A stretch of DNA of 64,000 nt. Origin: Heliocidaris erythrogramma. Lineage: Eukaryota > Echinodermata > Echinoidea > Camarodonta > Echinometridae. The notes under the pieces are model-generated. The model was not told the origin of the DNA, ran no database searches, and was given only the letters and a program-made list of their open reading frames with translations. Positions 1-11,772 of this stretch are shown here, in pieces (within the stretch, counting starts at the first letter, position 1; every line of letters starts with the position of its first letter). Both the position numbers and the translations under genes were made by a program. The stretch spans positions 6,015,618-6,079,617 of the forward strand of contig CM046870.1 in the NCBI GenBank assembly GCA_025617745.1, in the 5' to 3' direction.

Positions 1-754
1 TCTCACAACAGCTATAATTTGCAGATTAAGAGTACTTTATACAAAAATATACAAAAATATACAAAATCATACAAAATCAGTGCAAAAAATTCCTAGGATC
101 AGAGTGAGAGCAATTTAGCCCTGGAATGTGGTACACTCTGAAAAAGCTTTTGTAAAAACACAATAACATAATACTTTAATGTCTCTGGGAGTAGAGTGTA
201 AATGCCTATTCCCAGAAGAAGTACCGGTACACAGTAAAATTGGAGCACTGTAATCATATCAGAAAGTGATTAATGCAGGGGTATATGAGAATATTTTCCA
301 GTTGGGTCTGCCCTGTCATGTTGCACATATACATTCGTTGCGGATCATGTGCAGTGGACTCCTTATCTATGATTGATGTACATGAATGTTCTGAATTTTC
401 ATATAAATGATGCATGGATTTGCTGTATTCTATGACTTTGTAGAATATTTCTACAATCTGTAATAAGTGGGAACTGGTCTATTGAATTGATGACATAAAC
501 ATAATGTAGCATGCTTGCTGTTCCTTTTCAATTAGTAGAAGGGTGAATCCGTGGGCTGTGACATGTCTGTGAACCCCATCATACCAGACTTGATTCTATT
601 AGCTATGTCAGTATCTTCTTCTTCTTCTTCTTGTACATGTACTTGTAGGAAGTAGACCGAGAAGGGTTTATGTCATCATAACATACATGTACATGTGTAC
701 CGCACACTTTAAAGTGAAAAACTTTTCGTCTGTTTTGTTTGTTGTTTTATTTTG
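1..754. other. non-coding DNA, no gene seen
   Basis: AT-rich sequence with a short A-rich microrepeat of ACAAAATAT-like units near 40-78 and a small (TTC)n stretch near 617-633. I see no exon, RNA gene or transposon end here. Confidence 0.6.
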
Positions 755-912
755 GGTTTTTTTTTTTTGGGGGGGGGGGGGTTTTGGGGGGGGGGTTTTG
801 GGGTTTTTTTGGTTTTTTTTTTTTTTTTTGGGGGGGGGGGAGATGCTTGTTTCTGCATGTAGGTGTATTGCCTATTGGCACAATTTTTTTTTTTTTTTGG
901 GGGGGGGGGGGG
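755..912. repeat. poly-T / poly-G low-complexity block
   Basis: Alternating homopolymer runs of T and G fill most of this block, separated by one short unique segment (about 841-885). The open frames on both strands here (Phe/Gly-rich on one, Pro/Lys-rich on the other) are products of low complexity and are not genes. Confidence 0.9.
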
Positions 913-1087
913 TGGGCGTTGTACATCTATTGCCTGTATATGAACTTTCATGTTTGTAAAATACGATTTACAAATAAATAAACCACATCGCTGCCTGAAT
1001 ATGAGACAATAGTTACTTTGATATGAACTGATGATTTCCTGAATGTTGATCATTTCTAAATTCTTGAGGTAGTGGGCTGCTGCATTA

Positions 1088-1128
1088 CCCCCCCCCCCCC
1101 CCACACACACGCACACACACACACACCC
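1088..1128. repeat. C run followed by (CA)n microsatellite
   Basis: A run of about 14 C passes directly into an imperfect CA dinucleotide array. This is a simple-sequence repeat. Confidence 0.9.
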
Positions 1129-1623
1129 CTTACCTGCTTCATAGTCATACTTTTATGACTGTAGGTCTAATTGGTGTAGCAAGCTGACCTGAAATAGCTG
1201 TAGGATTTTTGTGTGTTCTGTTTGTCATTTGATAGTGATCTTGTTAATATTCTCAGTACAAGTATGTTTGGAGGGCTACCAACAAGCAAAACAAACCATC
1301 AAAAAATATAAAGCCTTTAAGGGATTTATAATCAATGGAATCTTTCACAGATCAGCAGTAAATATGCTCTAGTGCCAACAGACAGAGTAAACACTGACAA
1401 GTTTATTCCTTGCTCATGGCATGCCATACATTTCATGTTTGCCCATGAATGAGGTCAAATCAAGGTTATTTACTTTGTAAATTTGCTTTTTTTTTAAATA
1501 TTTATATTTTCAATAAGGAGGAGGGCAATCAACTGAGCCATGTCCAGGAGGGCATTTGTCTGTTTTATTTGTTTATTAATTCTTCCATGTTTGCTTATGA
1601 GGCCTCTGCCTTCCTGGAACAAA

Positions 1624-1650
1624 GGGGGGGGGGGGGGGGGGTGGGGGGGG
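1624..1650. repeat. poly-G tract
   Basis: Eighteen G, one T, then eight more G. It is one of about two dozen G or C homopolymer tracts in the window. Confidence 0.95.
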
Positions 1651-2043
1651 CTTAGTATAATAGACTGTCACACTTCCAGAAAAAATGATATAAAGATTAT
1701 GACTACAGGCTCGGTATAGTACATCTAGCCTACCTCTACATGTATATATGGAGGCCTTCATATGTAGATGTATACTGTCTAGAGACTCTGATAGCTGTTG
1801 TATGATTGATTGATTAATGAAAAACCTTCAGAAAATTAATGCCACTACTTCCATGCTATGTGATCCTTGACATTTTTTCCTGTAGGCCTGCATGGACATT
1901 AATACACATGCCATATTAATTATCAAGCAGTGAATGAAATATGTCATAACTGATGGTCTGGTTTAGTCATGCACTTCTGTATTATGTGAAATAGAATTCA
2001 CCAACCACAAAGTCCTCAGAAGTGTTGTTTTGTCTGCCCTTTG

Positions 2044-2180
2044 GCCCCCTTGTATTGCCTTAGAGATTTGATCTCTCTGGAGATGAAGAAGAAAGAGTTT
2101 GAAATCAAGACCGGATTCAAGATCAGACCGAAACTGTGGTTTCTTTATGAATGATCTTCCAGGAATCCCAAGCTATGAGT
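2044..2180 (+). other. possible exon of unknown identity, weak
   Basis: A frame open from about 2044 reads MKKKEFEIKTGFKIRPKLWF and stops at 2150. It lies before a plausible donor (ATGA|GTAAGT, about 2176) and after a possible acceptor near 1885 (TTTCCTGTAG). I recognise no protein family. It could be a terminal exon of a neighbouring gene, an untranslated exon, or chance. I cannot tell which. Confidence 0.12.
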
Positions 2181-2225
2181 AAGTCATTTGCCATAATCTT
2201 TAAAGTATATGTACATTACATGTAG

Positions 2226-2340
2226 ATGGGCAATTCCAGTGTAACGAACAGGACACTAGGACTTCGGGGTTTGATTAAATCTGTTGTGAATACCCCAAAA
2301 ATGGTCTGAATGCCGTGTCCGTTATGCTGGAATTGCCCAT
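2226..2340. mobile_element. hairpin MITE (ATGGGCAATTCCAG ends)
   Basis: The segment starts ATGGGCAATTCCAG and ends CTGGAATTGCCCAT. The inverted repeat continues inward through TAACGxACAGGACA / TGTCCGTTA, so the 115-bp unit can fold on itself. It has no coding capacity and is likely a non-autonomous DNA transposon; the superfamily is not determined. Confidence 0.7.
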
Positions 2341-2603
2341 ATTAGGGCTCGATCCACACTAGCATACAGGGGTTCTGCATCCACATTTTTAGTTTTGTAT
2401 ATTTATTGGGTCTCCTTCAATTTTCTTTTTTTTTTATTAATTCATTTTTTGTGTATGTAATTTTGGTTATTTTTATTTCTGTTAATTTTTTTATTTAACT
2501 GGTTTTTTTTCTCATTTATTTTCAGTATTTATATTTATTTTCATATATTGTTTTCTTACTTTTTGTAGATTGATTGATTGATTTGATTTGATTATATTTT
2601 TGT

Positions 2604-2616
2604 GGGGGGGGGGGGT
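2604..2616. repeat. poly-G tract
   Basis: A short G homopolymer following a T-rich stretch with GATT repeats (about 2568-2592). Confidence 0.9.
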
Positions 2617-3225
2617 CTAGAATTAGAATGTAGGAGCCCATGTATTGTATACCAGGCGCTTGTTAGTGTTGAGTCCTGTGTACATGTACGTACATGTAGG
2701 CCTTGTTGAGAATCACTTAGAGTTAAGTGACATCACAGGGGTAAGGAATTACCGGTACTCAAATTTCTGTTCTATATTTTATCATATTCTTCATCAAAAT
2801 CAAAAAAGAAACTTCATGTACATGTAACGGTAGATGTAGTCAAGTTGAAAATGCTTTGAACTTTTAATTTGCCAAGTAAAGTGTTCGATTTAGCAATCAT
2901 ACATATATATGTTGCATAAAACAACATATCATTTAAAAATGAACAAATCTTTGTTCAATTTCCTACTGAATTTCAGCAAACTATTCCTTGATTTTTTTTG
3001 TCGAATTTGCACGTCTCCTAAGGAACGGAATAGTTTATGGCATATATACACAAGCTCTTCAACCTCTTTCACTTACTCAGTACTCACTAAAATATTTTAA
3101 AATATCAATCACTGAAGCACATATTTGGAGTATAAATGTATTTTTTAATAAGAACAATTACAAATAAATATATGTACATATCAAATCAATTGTGAGGATT
3201 AATCTTCATCTTTCAAGACATCGAA

Positions 3226-3851
3226 CTTGAAGATTACATGTATTTCATCTTCCCCATTCCTACTTGAAGATTATTTCATCTTCCCCACTTCTACTTGAAG
3301 ATTAATTCATCTTCCCCATTCATACTTGAAGATTATTTCATCTTCCCCACTTCTACTTGGAGATTATTTCATCTTCCCCATTCCTACTTGGAGATTAATT
3401 CATCTTCCCCACTTCTACTTGGAGATTATTTCATCTTCCCCACTTCTACTTGGAGATTAATTCATCTTCCCCATTCCTACTTGAAGATTATTTCATCTTC
3501 CCCACTTCTACTTGGAGATTATTTCATCTTCCCCATTCCTACTTGAAGATTATTTCATCTTCCCCACTTCTACTTGAAGATTATTTCATCTTCCCCATTC
3601 ATACTTGAAGATTATTTCATCTTCCCCACTTCTACTTGGAGATTATTTCATCTTCCCCATTCCTACTTGGAGATTAATTCATCTTCCCCACTTCTACTTG
3701 GAGATTATTTCATCTTCCCCACTTCTACTTGGAGATTAATTCATCTTCCCCATTCCTACTTGAAGATTATTTCATCTTCCCCACTTCTACTTGGAGATTA
3801 ATTCATCTTCCCCATTCATACTCAAAGATTATTTCATCTTCGCCATCATAT
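3226..3851. repeat. 31-bp minisatellite with 9-unit higher-order period
   Basis: About 20 head-to-tail copies of a 31-bp unit (CTTGAAGATTATTTCATCTT followed by CCCCACTTCTA). Two alternating variant positions occur: GAAG/GGAG, and CACTTCTA/CATTCCTA/CATTCATA. The nine units starting at 3294 recur in the same variant order from 3573 (279 bp = 9 x 31) with very few differences, so a nine-unit block was duplicated. The near-identical frames starting near 3295 and 3574 come from this duplication and are not genes. The first copies (about 3226-3260) are degenerate. Confidence 0.9.
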
Positions 3852-5415
3852 TAACCCAAAGTCACAGAAGTCTAATTTTCCCTTAGTCGAATCAATTTTC
3901 GACCAAATCATGCAAAATGTGTATTGTTTACATTTCCTATGTCAAACCTTGCATAAGTCGAACTATTGTTTGTGGTTTATGCAAACTTAGCTGTTGAATA
4001 GTAATAATAATGACAATATCTCTAAGCACTTTACAGACATGTTTATACAGACTGTACAATGTTTTTCACACTTGTTTTAGAGTTCCCTTAATTTATGTAG
4101 CCAAATACTTCCAAGGCAGGTGCGAACGCTGAACAGGAGGTGCACCTTGTGCATGCATGCGCAGGAGGGCAGGGCAGTAATGTGTTAGTATGTGGTATGT
4201 TTGATGTAACTTGATTCATCGTTGTTGTATTTGGTGAAAGGAATACGCCCACTCAATCAAATAGATGACACAAATAGACTTTCCTTTCACGTGTACTAAT
4301 GAATGTCTTGGTGCACAGTTGTGGTTCACAAATCACAATGCAATGTCCACCTTCATACATGTACAGTGCACTTCACCTTTCTTTAAAGTGCAACATGGGA
4401 ATCAATAAACTGCAATTTTCACATGAGCATGAATAGTTAATATTCATTTTTTCAATGTTTTCCTCTCAAGTAAATGACTGTAGAGAATTTGCCTGTTTGC
4501 CTCTAGGCATGATACCGGTACTTGTCAGGTTGACATGAAGTATTTTTGTGTTATATTTGCATGCTATTCAGAAGAGAAGAATGCAAGCCTAAAACAAAGC
4601 CATCTGTCAAAACCTTTTTATAGAATTATGATGATGTAGAATTACTGCCCAAAGCACTTTCTAAGATATTCCACATGTCAGTAAGAAACTAGTGCATGGA
4701 GGAGGAGTGACTTGTGTTGATATTTAGTCTGGGGTTGATGTTGAAATAGACCATGATGGTGGAAATGAGATCTTGTTGGGTATATAGGCCTACATGTACG
4801 GCAGGGTATTCACCTTGTGGAATCGTTGCTAAGCTTCAAGCAGAAGACTTTTCCATTTTGTGACCTTGGTGACTTCTTCGTGAATCTTGACATTTAACTT
4901 GAGACGATCAAGTCGTACGCAAATGTATAGTTCATTGCCCGAGAAGAAAAGGTCCGTAGATCGAAAGCCATTGAGTTGAACATGTAACATAATAATTACA
5001 TGGGAAAAGATCTCTGTTATTGGTATTCCTTTTGCTATTTGTTTGATTTGTTCTCGTATTTGTCCTTCTTGATTCCACTGCCACCTTTCTCTTGTTTCTT
5101 CTCAGTGTGAATTTAAATATCATGTTACATGTAGTATCCTTCATGTAGCCTTCCCAAGACCTATAGGATGTCAGTTTTATTAAAAATCTTTTGTTAGAAC
5201 TACTATTATGCTCTTATGTGTTATTTCCAATACGTTACTGTCAATATATTGACACATGTACCTTTGATGTTTCCATGTCCGATCTGCTTCATGTATCCTC
5301 ATCATACCTTTACCTTTCTTCTTCACCTTTCCCATCTCTTTCCAGTTGTTTCTTTTCTTCTTTTTGCCATCTTTTTCTGTAGGCTTACAGCCACTTTATT
5401 TACCACTCTCTCTAA
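3852..5415. other. non-coding DNA, nothing assigned
   Basis: AT-rich sequence with scattered TACATGTA words. I see no exon with matching splice sites, no clear inverted-repeat element and no RNA gene. Confidence 0.5.
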
Positions 5416-5686
5416 GACCCTATTCTTATTACAAGGGATAGATCGCGCCACCTCTAAGGTGAGAACGTGGCTATCCCAAACTGGAATGCCTCTGGGGGTG
5501 GTCCACGAGAGATAGCGTGATCTAGAGCACGCCTATTCGCAGTTTACTGTGCAGAGAGTGCCAAGATAGATCGCGCTACCCTCTGCAGGTGTGAACCCAT
5601 GGTGTGCCAGTGGACCTCCCTGGCGCACGCCATGGGTTGCCCCATGAAGCTTTCTCGTATCGTAATCTCGTAATCAGAACGGGGTG
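5416..5686. mobile_element. short DNA transposon, TAA target duplication (PIF/Harbinger-like)
   Basis: The left end reads TAA|GACCCTATTCTTATTAC and the right end GTAATCAGAACGGGG(TG)|TAA. The ends are inverted copies and the flanking TAA is duplicated, as is typical of PIF/Harbinger elements. The termini resemble those of the larger element at 10187-12222 (GACCCCGTTCTCAT). The 271-bp interior is GC-richer than its surroundings, has GATCGCGC words on both sides and no transposase. Confidence 0.6.
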
Positions 5687-5909
5687 TAACACTCCCTCAT
5701 TGTCATACTGCTGTAAAGAAATGCCTGCATCGGTTGGTCAGTCTGTCTATCCATCTGTCTTTCTGTCTGCCTATTTCTGTGTGTACATATATGCATTGGT
5801 TGTACTCTGGTGTATTTCTATGTTCCTCTATGCTTCTATCTTTCTTTATGTGTCGTTCATAATATGGAAAAGAGTTCAAAGTCTGATGCAAAACTTGATG
5901 ATACCTAAC

Positions 5910-6122
5910 TACTGTAAACGTGGAATATTTCGCGGTGTGGAAATTTTCGCGCATTTCGCACAGCATGAAATGTGCGCGACAAAAACACGAGAATATTTTT
6001 GTTTATTTGGTATTCTTTTGCGGATGAGCCTAGCGCGTCGGCGAAATTAAAAACAGGCGAAATTCACATTACTCAGCCGAGCGCAAAAAATTAATTGCGC
6101 GAAAATTTCCACTTTTACAGTA
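5910..6122. mobile_element. MITE family A (TACTGTAAA...TTTACAGTA), copy 1
   Basis: A 213-bp element with ends TACTGTAAACGTGGAA and TTCCACTTTTACAGTA, flanked by TA and rich in TTTCGCGC words. A second copy of the same length and interior lies at 18478-18691. TA flanks and size fit a Tc1/mariner-type non-autonomous element. Confidence 0.75.
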
Positions 6123-6211
6123 TACTGTACATGTACATGTAAGTGATGTCATTTTTGTCTTGCATAACATGTGTATAAATCTCATATAGAGACAGCATGG
6201 ACAATACCCCT

Positions 6212-6237
6212 CCCCCCCCCCCCCCCCCCCCCCCCCC
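6212..6237. repeat. 26-bp poly-C tract
   Basis: Uninterrupted C homopolymer. The neighbouring minus-strand Gly-rich frame is an artefact of it. Confidence 0.95.
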
Positions 6238-8605
6238 ATGATTCATTCTTCTGCCTATTGGATATTTCAAGTTTTTGTAGGCCAGTAATTCAATCTTGAT
6301 CTGTTCTATCAATCATTATAATTGGTCCATCAAGTTGTACCTTTGCTGACAGGAAAAGGGGTGTGGATTTGTGAAGGGAAGGGAAAAGTTGTGATTGTTG
6401 GCAAGGTCTCCTATATTGGTGGTTAGGTCAACCCTGAGGAATCTTGAGAGGGAAAAAACGAAAATGTGAGTCATCAAGAATTGAAACATAATGGGGAAAG
6501 TCCAGATTTTCTCCCCTTGTTTCTCTTAGAAAGTTTCTGAAGGTAGGAGGAAAGAGGTGCAGCGAAGGAGATTAGGGAGGGGGTTGATTTGTTGAATTTC
6601 AAAAGTGAATGCTGTGCTGCACTCCTGCATGTGCACTGTTTAACTCTGCCAGACGGACTTAGCATCACAATGTCTTCTTTTCTTCTTTAAGTTCTTGTCT
6701 TCTGATCTTATCTACTACTCACCTTGTCTTCTCATCTTCCAGTTTTCGTCTTCTCCTTTTTTATCATCTTCTCGTCTTCTCTTTTTTTCTCCTCCTACCC
6801 TCTTCCTGTTCCTCTTAGCTCTCTTTGCCTCTTTCTTAGTCATCATTACCTCTCTTCATCACGATGAGGATGATGATGATTGGTGCCTGGAAGGCATCAT
6901 CTGAATCAAGGTGACAGCTCAGGAAGGGAGATAGATCAATCACTTATATACCATGGCATCTCCTACAACAAAGGATACTATGAGAGTGCCTTCAGGAAAC
7001 CCTTTACTTTCAGCATGGAAGGTCTTTCCTTTCCCCTTTGAACCAGTCATGTCTGATGATGAGCTTAAATCATTCTTTCCCTTCTACCTCTAGATGAAAT
7101 CATCTCGTAATAAGAAGTGCCTTCCTCATGATTTTCAATATTCATAAATTGAATACATTAGAGGAAGAAGGGCCCAAGTTCATCCGTTTTTAATACAGTT
7201 GTGAAGAAAGAAAAAAAAAATATAAATTTCAAAGAAAGAATGTTTTCATCTTTGATACATATATATTACACTGTATTTGATAAATGAAGAGGAAAATATT
7301 CTGTCTCATAAACTTATAACTTTAAACTTCCAACTTAAGTTTTTTCTTGATAACTCAAAGATTTTTTAGATGGACTTGGGCTCATTTTCCTGTCATGTGA
7401 ATAATTGTGTGCTGAGATGCAGAAGGATGTTTACTCTCAGTAAAATGGTATGAGTTAATGCCGTTCTGGCTCTCTGCAGATGAAATTCCTTACAGTACAT
7501 GCCCTTGTACGTGTGTTTTGGATAGGCTTCATGATTTAGTAGCTCATTTAATAGCTTATATTAATTAAAAGTCATTGTCCTTTTCTTGGAAGTCGTATTC
7601 TTTTACAGAAGAGACTGGAAGAAAGTTACATGTAGAAGATGAAGACCAAAGAAAATTGATATGAAATTTATAAGATTGTTAATGGCTGCTCTATATTAGA
7701 GGGTGGTTGTACGATATTTTACATAAATATTTTAAAACATGCTTTTGTGAGATTTTTAATCTGTGTTAAATTATTGTTTTTGTTGGTTTGGTGTCCGTTT
7801 GTTAATTGGTCTTTTGGTATTTTGAAGGAAAATATATTGGTTCAAAGGGAATTAATGTATTCTGACACAGATTATTGGTTCAATGTCTTGAGATTATCAG
7901 TTTCTCTTAAATAAAACAAGATTTGCAATATCTTGCTTATTGTTTTTTGGCTATTTTTTCCTGCAAATTTATGATTTTAAGTTAGCCTAAACTTTAAAAT
8001 CATAAATTTGGAAAACAAAAAAATGTGAGATGATCACCCTGCATAAAGCTTGTATCTCTTGATGTAACTTTCTATTTGCTAGACGATGGATGCAACTCTC
8101 CTATCAATCAGATCATTCCTTCACTCAGTTTAAAAGATAGTTGGTGACTCATGACATTTTTTTGTTGATTTATGAGCAAGCGTTCCTGTCTTATACAGCA
8201 GCACTTTATATTAGATTATATTTAGAATGTTGCCACATCATTTTGTCCCACTTTATGTACATTGATTATATCAAAGGGCACTGATTGGCTAAATCTGGTT
8301 GTTCGATTGTCGGGAATTGGCTCGCCTCGACTTGGAGTGTTGTCATTCATAGCCTGTTCAGACGACAGGAAAGTTATACGAGATCCATATAAAGAAACGT
8401 TAGATTCATCGTATAATAGTATTAAAAGGAGCGTACAGACTAGACTACAACATCATATAAAGAGATACTGTATATAAAAGAAACTGGTTTTGGAGAAGTC
8501 TGCTGACACTAGGCATATGTTTTTAATCAGGTTTGATATGTCATTGACAGCCAAGGAGCATACAGAATTATAGCTGATTGGTCATATCAACACGCGCACC
8601 ATGTA
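6238..8605. other. non-coding DNA, nothing firm
   Basis: AT-rich DNA with a pyrimidine-rich segment near 6680-6830. A decayed piece of the hairpin family seen at 61317-61401 may lie near 7424-7490 (GTTAATGCCGTTCTGGCTC). No exon or RNA gene was recognised. Confidence 0.4.
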
Positions 8606-8830
8606 TAAGCCCTACCCGGTTTACGGTTTTCATACATTACAACGTTCAGACTACAAGGGGATGCTGATGTTTATATTGAGTTTTCGTTCAAAACAATTAA
8701 ATACTCAAACATCCGTTTCGCTATACGATGTTTCAATATGCAACGTTCAGACTATGAAAAATTGATTACTGGACCGGTCCAGAATCATATAGCGATACAA
8801 TGAATCTTGGTGGTCTGAACGGGGGATTAG
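8606..8830. mobile_element. imperfect palindromic element with GTTCAGACTA motifs
   Basis: Words such as GTTCAGACTA, GCTATACGATGTTTC, ATAGCGATAC and GGTCTGAACG occur in inverted orientation across about 225 bp. Related words recur at 37420-37630. This suggests an old palindromic MITE family; exact ends are not resolved. Confidence 0.4.
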
Positions 8831-9039
8831 AATTCAGATTTCCTCTTCAAGGCACTTCCCATAGCCTGACCAGTGAGTATATGTGGTTTGAGGATCCTAA
8901 ACCCAGTCATACAGTTTACTCCCTTCCTGTTTGTTGACAGCTCCTGTCTATTCATTGTTACAGGGTTTTCCTCTTCATTTGTCTTCCTTGTTCTTTCTCG
9001 TTCTTTCTCTCATCTTTCTTCTACACATGTAGCCAGGCT

Positions 9040-9260
9040 TCTCGGGCAGAAAAAAGTTCACACATGGTTCAAACTGACAGAAACATGGCTTTACCGAATC
9101 CATGGGTTGTGATCTGAGGGTACCAAAGCAATTTTGCAGGTTGAAAGTATGCACGGGCACATTTATTGGTCCATATTGAGTGAAATATGACCTTATGACA
9201 TCCCAGGGAGGTGGTTTGGGAGGGCTAAAACAACTTTGGAGATTGAAAGTAGGCATGATC
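9040..9260. repeat. two imperfect tandem copies, ~110 bp
   Basis: AAAGCAATTTTGCAGGTTGA near 9125 is echoed by AAAACAACTTTGGAGATTGA near 9227, with matching downstream words. The minus-strand frame shows the same doubling (TFNLQSCF / TFNLQNCF). This is a degenerate tandem duplication and I recognise no protein. Confidence 0.45.
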
Positions 9261-9383
9261 TGCTTTATTACCCTTGTCGGTACCCTTGTTGGGAGAATCT
9301 ACACTGGTTTTTATTTTCTGAAATTCAGCACCAAGGGTGTTATGTACTGGCAAGAACGCTGCGTGTAGCTCTCTTTTATTCAC

Positions 9384-9420
9384 CCTCTCTCTCTCTCTCT
9401 CTCTTTCTTTCTCTTTCATT
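9384..9420. repeat. (CT)n pyrimidine microsatellite
   Basis: CTCTCT array passing into TTTCTCTTTC. Simple-sequence repeat. Confidence 0.9.
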
Positions 9421-9589
9421 TTTTATGGGGGCATAGGTTTGCTATCTTCCTCCTCTCCTGTTTATTTGTATCTTATATAATGTATATTTACATTAATTCT
9501 TTCCTTTCTGATCTCTAAAATTCTAACTTTCTTTCACCACCTGTCTCCATGGATCCCCCTCTTTCCTTTCTTCTATGTATCTCTTTCTC

Positions 9590-9890
9590 TACAGGTGTAT
9601 CTATGTGGTTATGGTAATATATTTTCCTCTCTAAATGCACCTCTTGCTTTTTCTTTATGAAAACTTGATGATTCAGAGGAGGCAGTCACGCTCTTCCTTT
9701 TCATGCTTCGTTCTCGGCGGATGCATTTACATATACAGCTACATGTATGTGGTTATGCTGATATTATGACATCTTTACTACTCCAACTGTGCAGTTTCTT
9801 TCTCCACCCCCCCCCCCCTCTTTTTTTTTTTGGGGGGGGGAGCAGTTGAATTAATGAATACTTGATGATTCAGAGGAGACAGTACTCTAC
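9590..9890. repeat. imperfect direct duplication, ~197 bp apart
   Basis: ACTTGATGATTCAGAGGAG occurs near 9663 and again near 9860. TATGTGGTTATG also occurs on both sides (about 9603 and 9747). C and T/G homopolymer runs (about 9806-9840) separate the copies. Confidence 0.5.
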
Positions 9891-10200
9891 CAGGGCACAC
9901 AGGCCAGAGGAAAGCTATCAGTCCCAGGTATTCTATTTCATGTCAACTGGCACAGGAACAAACAATGCATATTTTAGTAGCTGGGAATATTAGAGTGGTA
10001 TATGAATATTCATGATCATCTTACATGTATTATTTTTCATTTGCTGGCACAGATATATAGAAATATGCAATTGACTTAATTGTACATTTTTAAACTTTAA
10101 AGGACTAGTCATATATATCAGCGATAATGATAAAGTAGTTCTGTGAAGAAAATGTATCGGCTCTGAGGGAATCGTTACTGAACTAAGACCCCGTTCTCAT

Positions 10201-11772
10201 TAAGCCTGAGTCATATCGAATATTTCATAATCCGGGATTCGACGGCTTTGATTCGATCGAATACCGGTGCATCGATAAATGACGGGCGGTGAAAACAGAG
10301 TTGCACACAGTTGCACGCAATGCATGCACCATGCACCGGTGACCGGTCCGCTGGCATCGCGGGCATATGTATGGGCTCTCGCTGCTCGACATTAACGATA
10401 GTCCGCTAGCCAATGGCTAATAAAAATCACAGCGGACGAGCCAAAATCTTAAGTTTCTAGTCCGTATGGCTAGCCAAAAAAGCGATGCTCATTGTCGACA
10501 CACCCGACAATGATTCAAATTCAAAGAATTAATAATCTTAATTTGTCTTTGGAGAGCTGAATGGAACACGTTTGTTCGATGCAAAAAAAAAAAAAAAAAA
10601 TACGAAATAAACTTTTTGTCGCTCAATATATAGACTCGACTTCATTCAGCTTCAGATCATTCAGAAGTAATTGCCAATTTGATGAGAGTGTGATATTAGT
10701 TATTGCGAATTAAGTAGGAACACTCGTACTCATGCCCGTATTTATCATGTTCAATTATACAATTGTCAAATTGACAATGCAGAGAGAGTGCAAGAATATT
10801 ATCGTAAACTTCAGTTCGTAACGACAAAACAATTTTTCCATAGAGAAAGCACAGGTAAAGCGCGACGTCCTCCGCGAGCGAATTAGCGAAAGTTAGCCAA
10901 CAGTTTGAAGTCGCCTTCACGTTCTCTGCTAGTATATATGTGACCCGCCGCCTCAAAACCTACAATAAGTCGCACGGACCACAACGTAGCAAACAGCCCA
11001 AAAAAGTATATTTGCTTGGATCAGTCGATTTTCTGTTTTTGTTAGAAATGGGCAGTTTCATTATCATTCTATCATGTCTCAAGTTTGTGAGTCGTAATTC
11101 GACTTAGAAATATGTTTTGGGGCATTTTAAAATGACTCCTTTTTTTCACCTGTCCAGCTAATGAATGTTTGGAGAGCTTTTGTAATACTTTCATTCAATG
11201 CCAAATTACTAATTTACCTCTGATAGGATTAAATTGATTTTTGGAGTGAGTAATGATTAGGTCCTCCAGGAGCAGCGTGCCAAAATTCAGCCTAATCTGA
11301 TAATCGCTTCATACCGGTTGCTATGGCCATTTGAATACCCAGTTTTACTAGGGCGCACACAGAGAGCGAAGGTTTAGCACTCTTTTGTTCCGAACTTTAA
11401 TAAAGTGGCCATTTTCTCTGAATAGGAGTTATTGATTGCTGGTTACATACTGATTCTAAATGCGATATTTAAAGGTGTTATCATTGAGTAAACTAGGCAA
11501 GTGATATACCATTGGAAAGCTGAGAATCTCTACTTTCAGAAAATGTATAAAACAAAAATAATAATTTTGGCGACTTATTGTAGGTTTTGAGGCGTCGGGT
11601 CACATATGCTGTACGTTACGGAGTTTCTTTTTTTATTTGCTCTTTTCATGGTGGCTACGGTAGTCAAAAATCTGGCGGACTACAAATCGATGCACCGGAT
11701 TTGCCAAAACGAATTCGGGATTCGATGTCTTCGATCGAACACCGGCTAACCAATCGATTCGACTCAGGCTTA
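10201..11772. mobile_element. hAT-like non-autonomous transposon, copy 1 (8-bp TSD)
   Basis: The ends TAAGCCTGAGTC and GACTCAGGCTTA are inverted repeats. The flanking octamer GTTCTCAT is duplicated exactly (10193-10200 and 11773-11780), and 8-bp duplications are the signature of hAT transposons. Most of the interior matches, in opposite orientation, the element at 41250-42318. A 664-bp insertion (10940-11603) interrupts this copy. No transposase is visible, so it depends on another source. It sits inside the terminal repeat of the element 10187-12222. Confidence 0.8.
10940..11603. mobile_element. innermost transposon of the nest (GTGACCCG ends, 4-bp TSD)
   Basis: The left end GTGACCCGCCGCCTCAAAAC and the right end, which complements it (GTTTTGAGGCGTCGGGTCAC), continue inward to a shared CTACAATAAGTCGC, giving terminal repeats of about 34 bp. 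ATAT is duplicated at 10936-10939 and 11604-11607. The sister copy of the host element near 41625-41635 reads straight through this site, which supports the boundaries. No protein was recognised inside and the superfamily is open. Confidence 0.8.

Noticed and set aside
3295-3801. Two near-identical frames of 83 and 75 codons
   Set aside because: They are the 31-bp minisatellite read in one frame; the similarity is due to the 279-bp block duplication.
3226-3851. CRISPR-like array (31-bp repeats)
   Set aside because: Units are contiguous with no spacers, in a eukaryotic context; it is a minisatellite.
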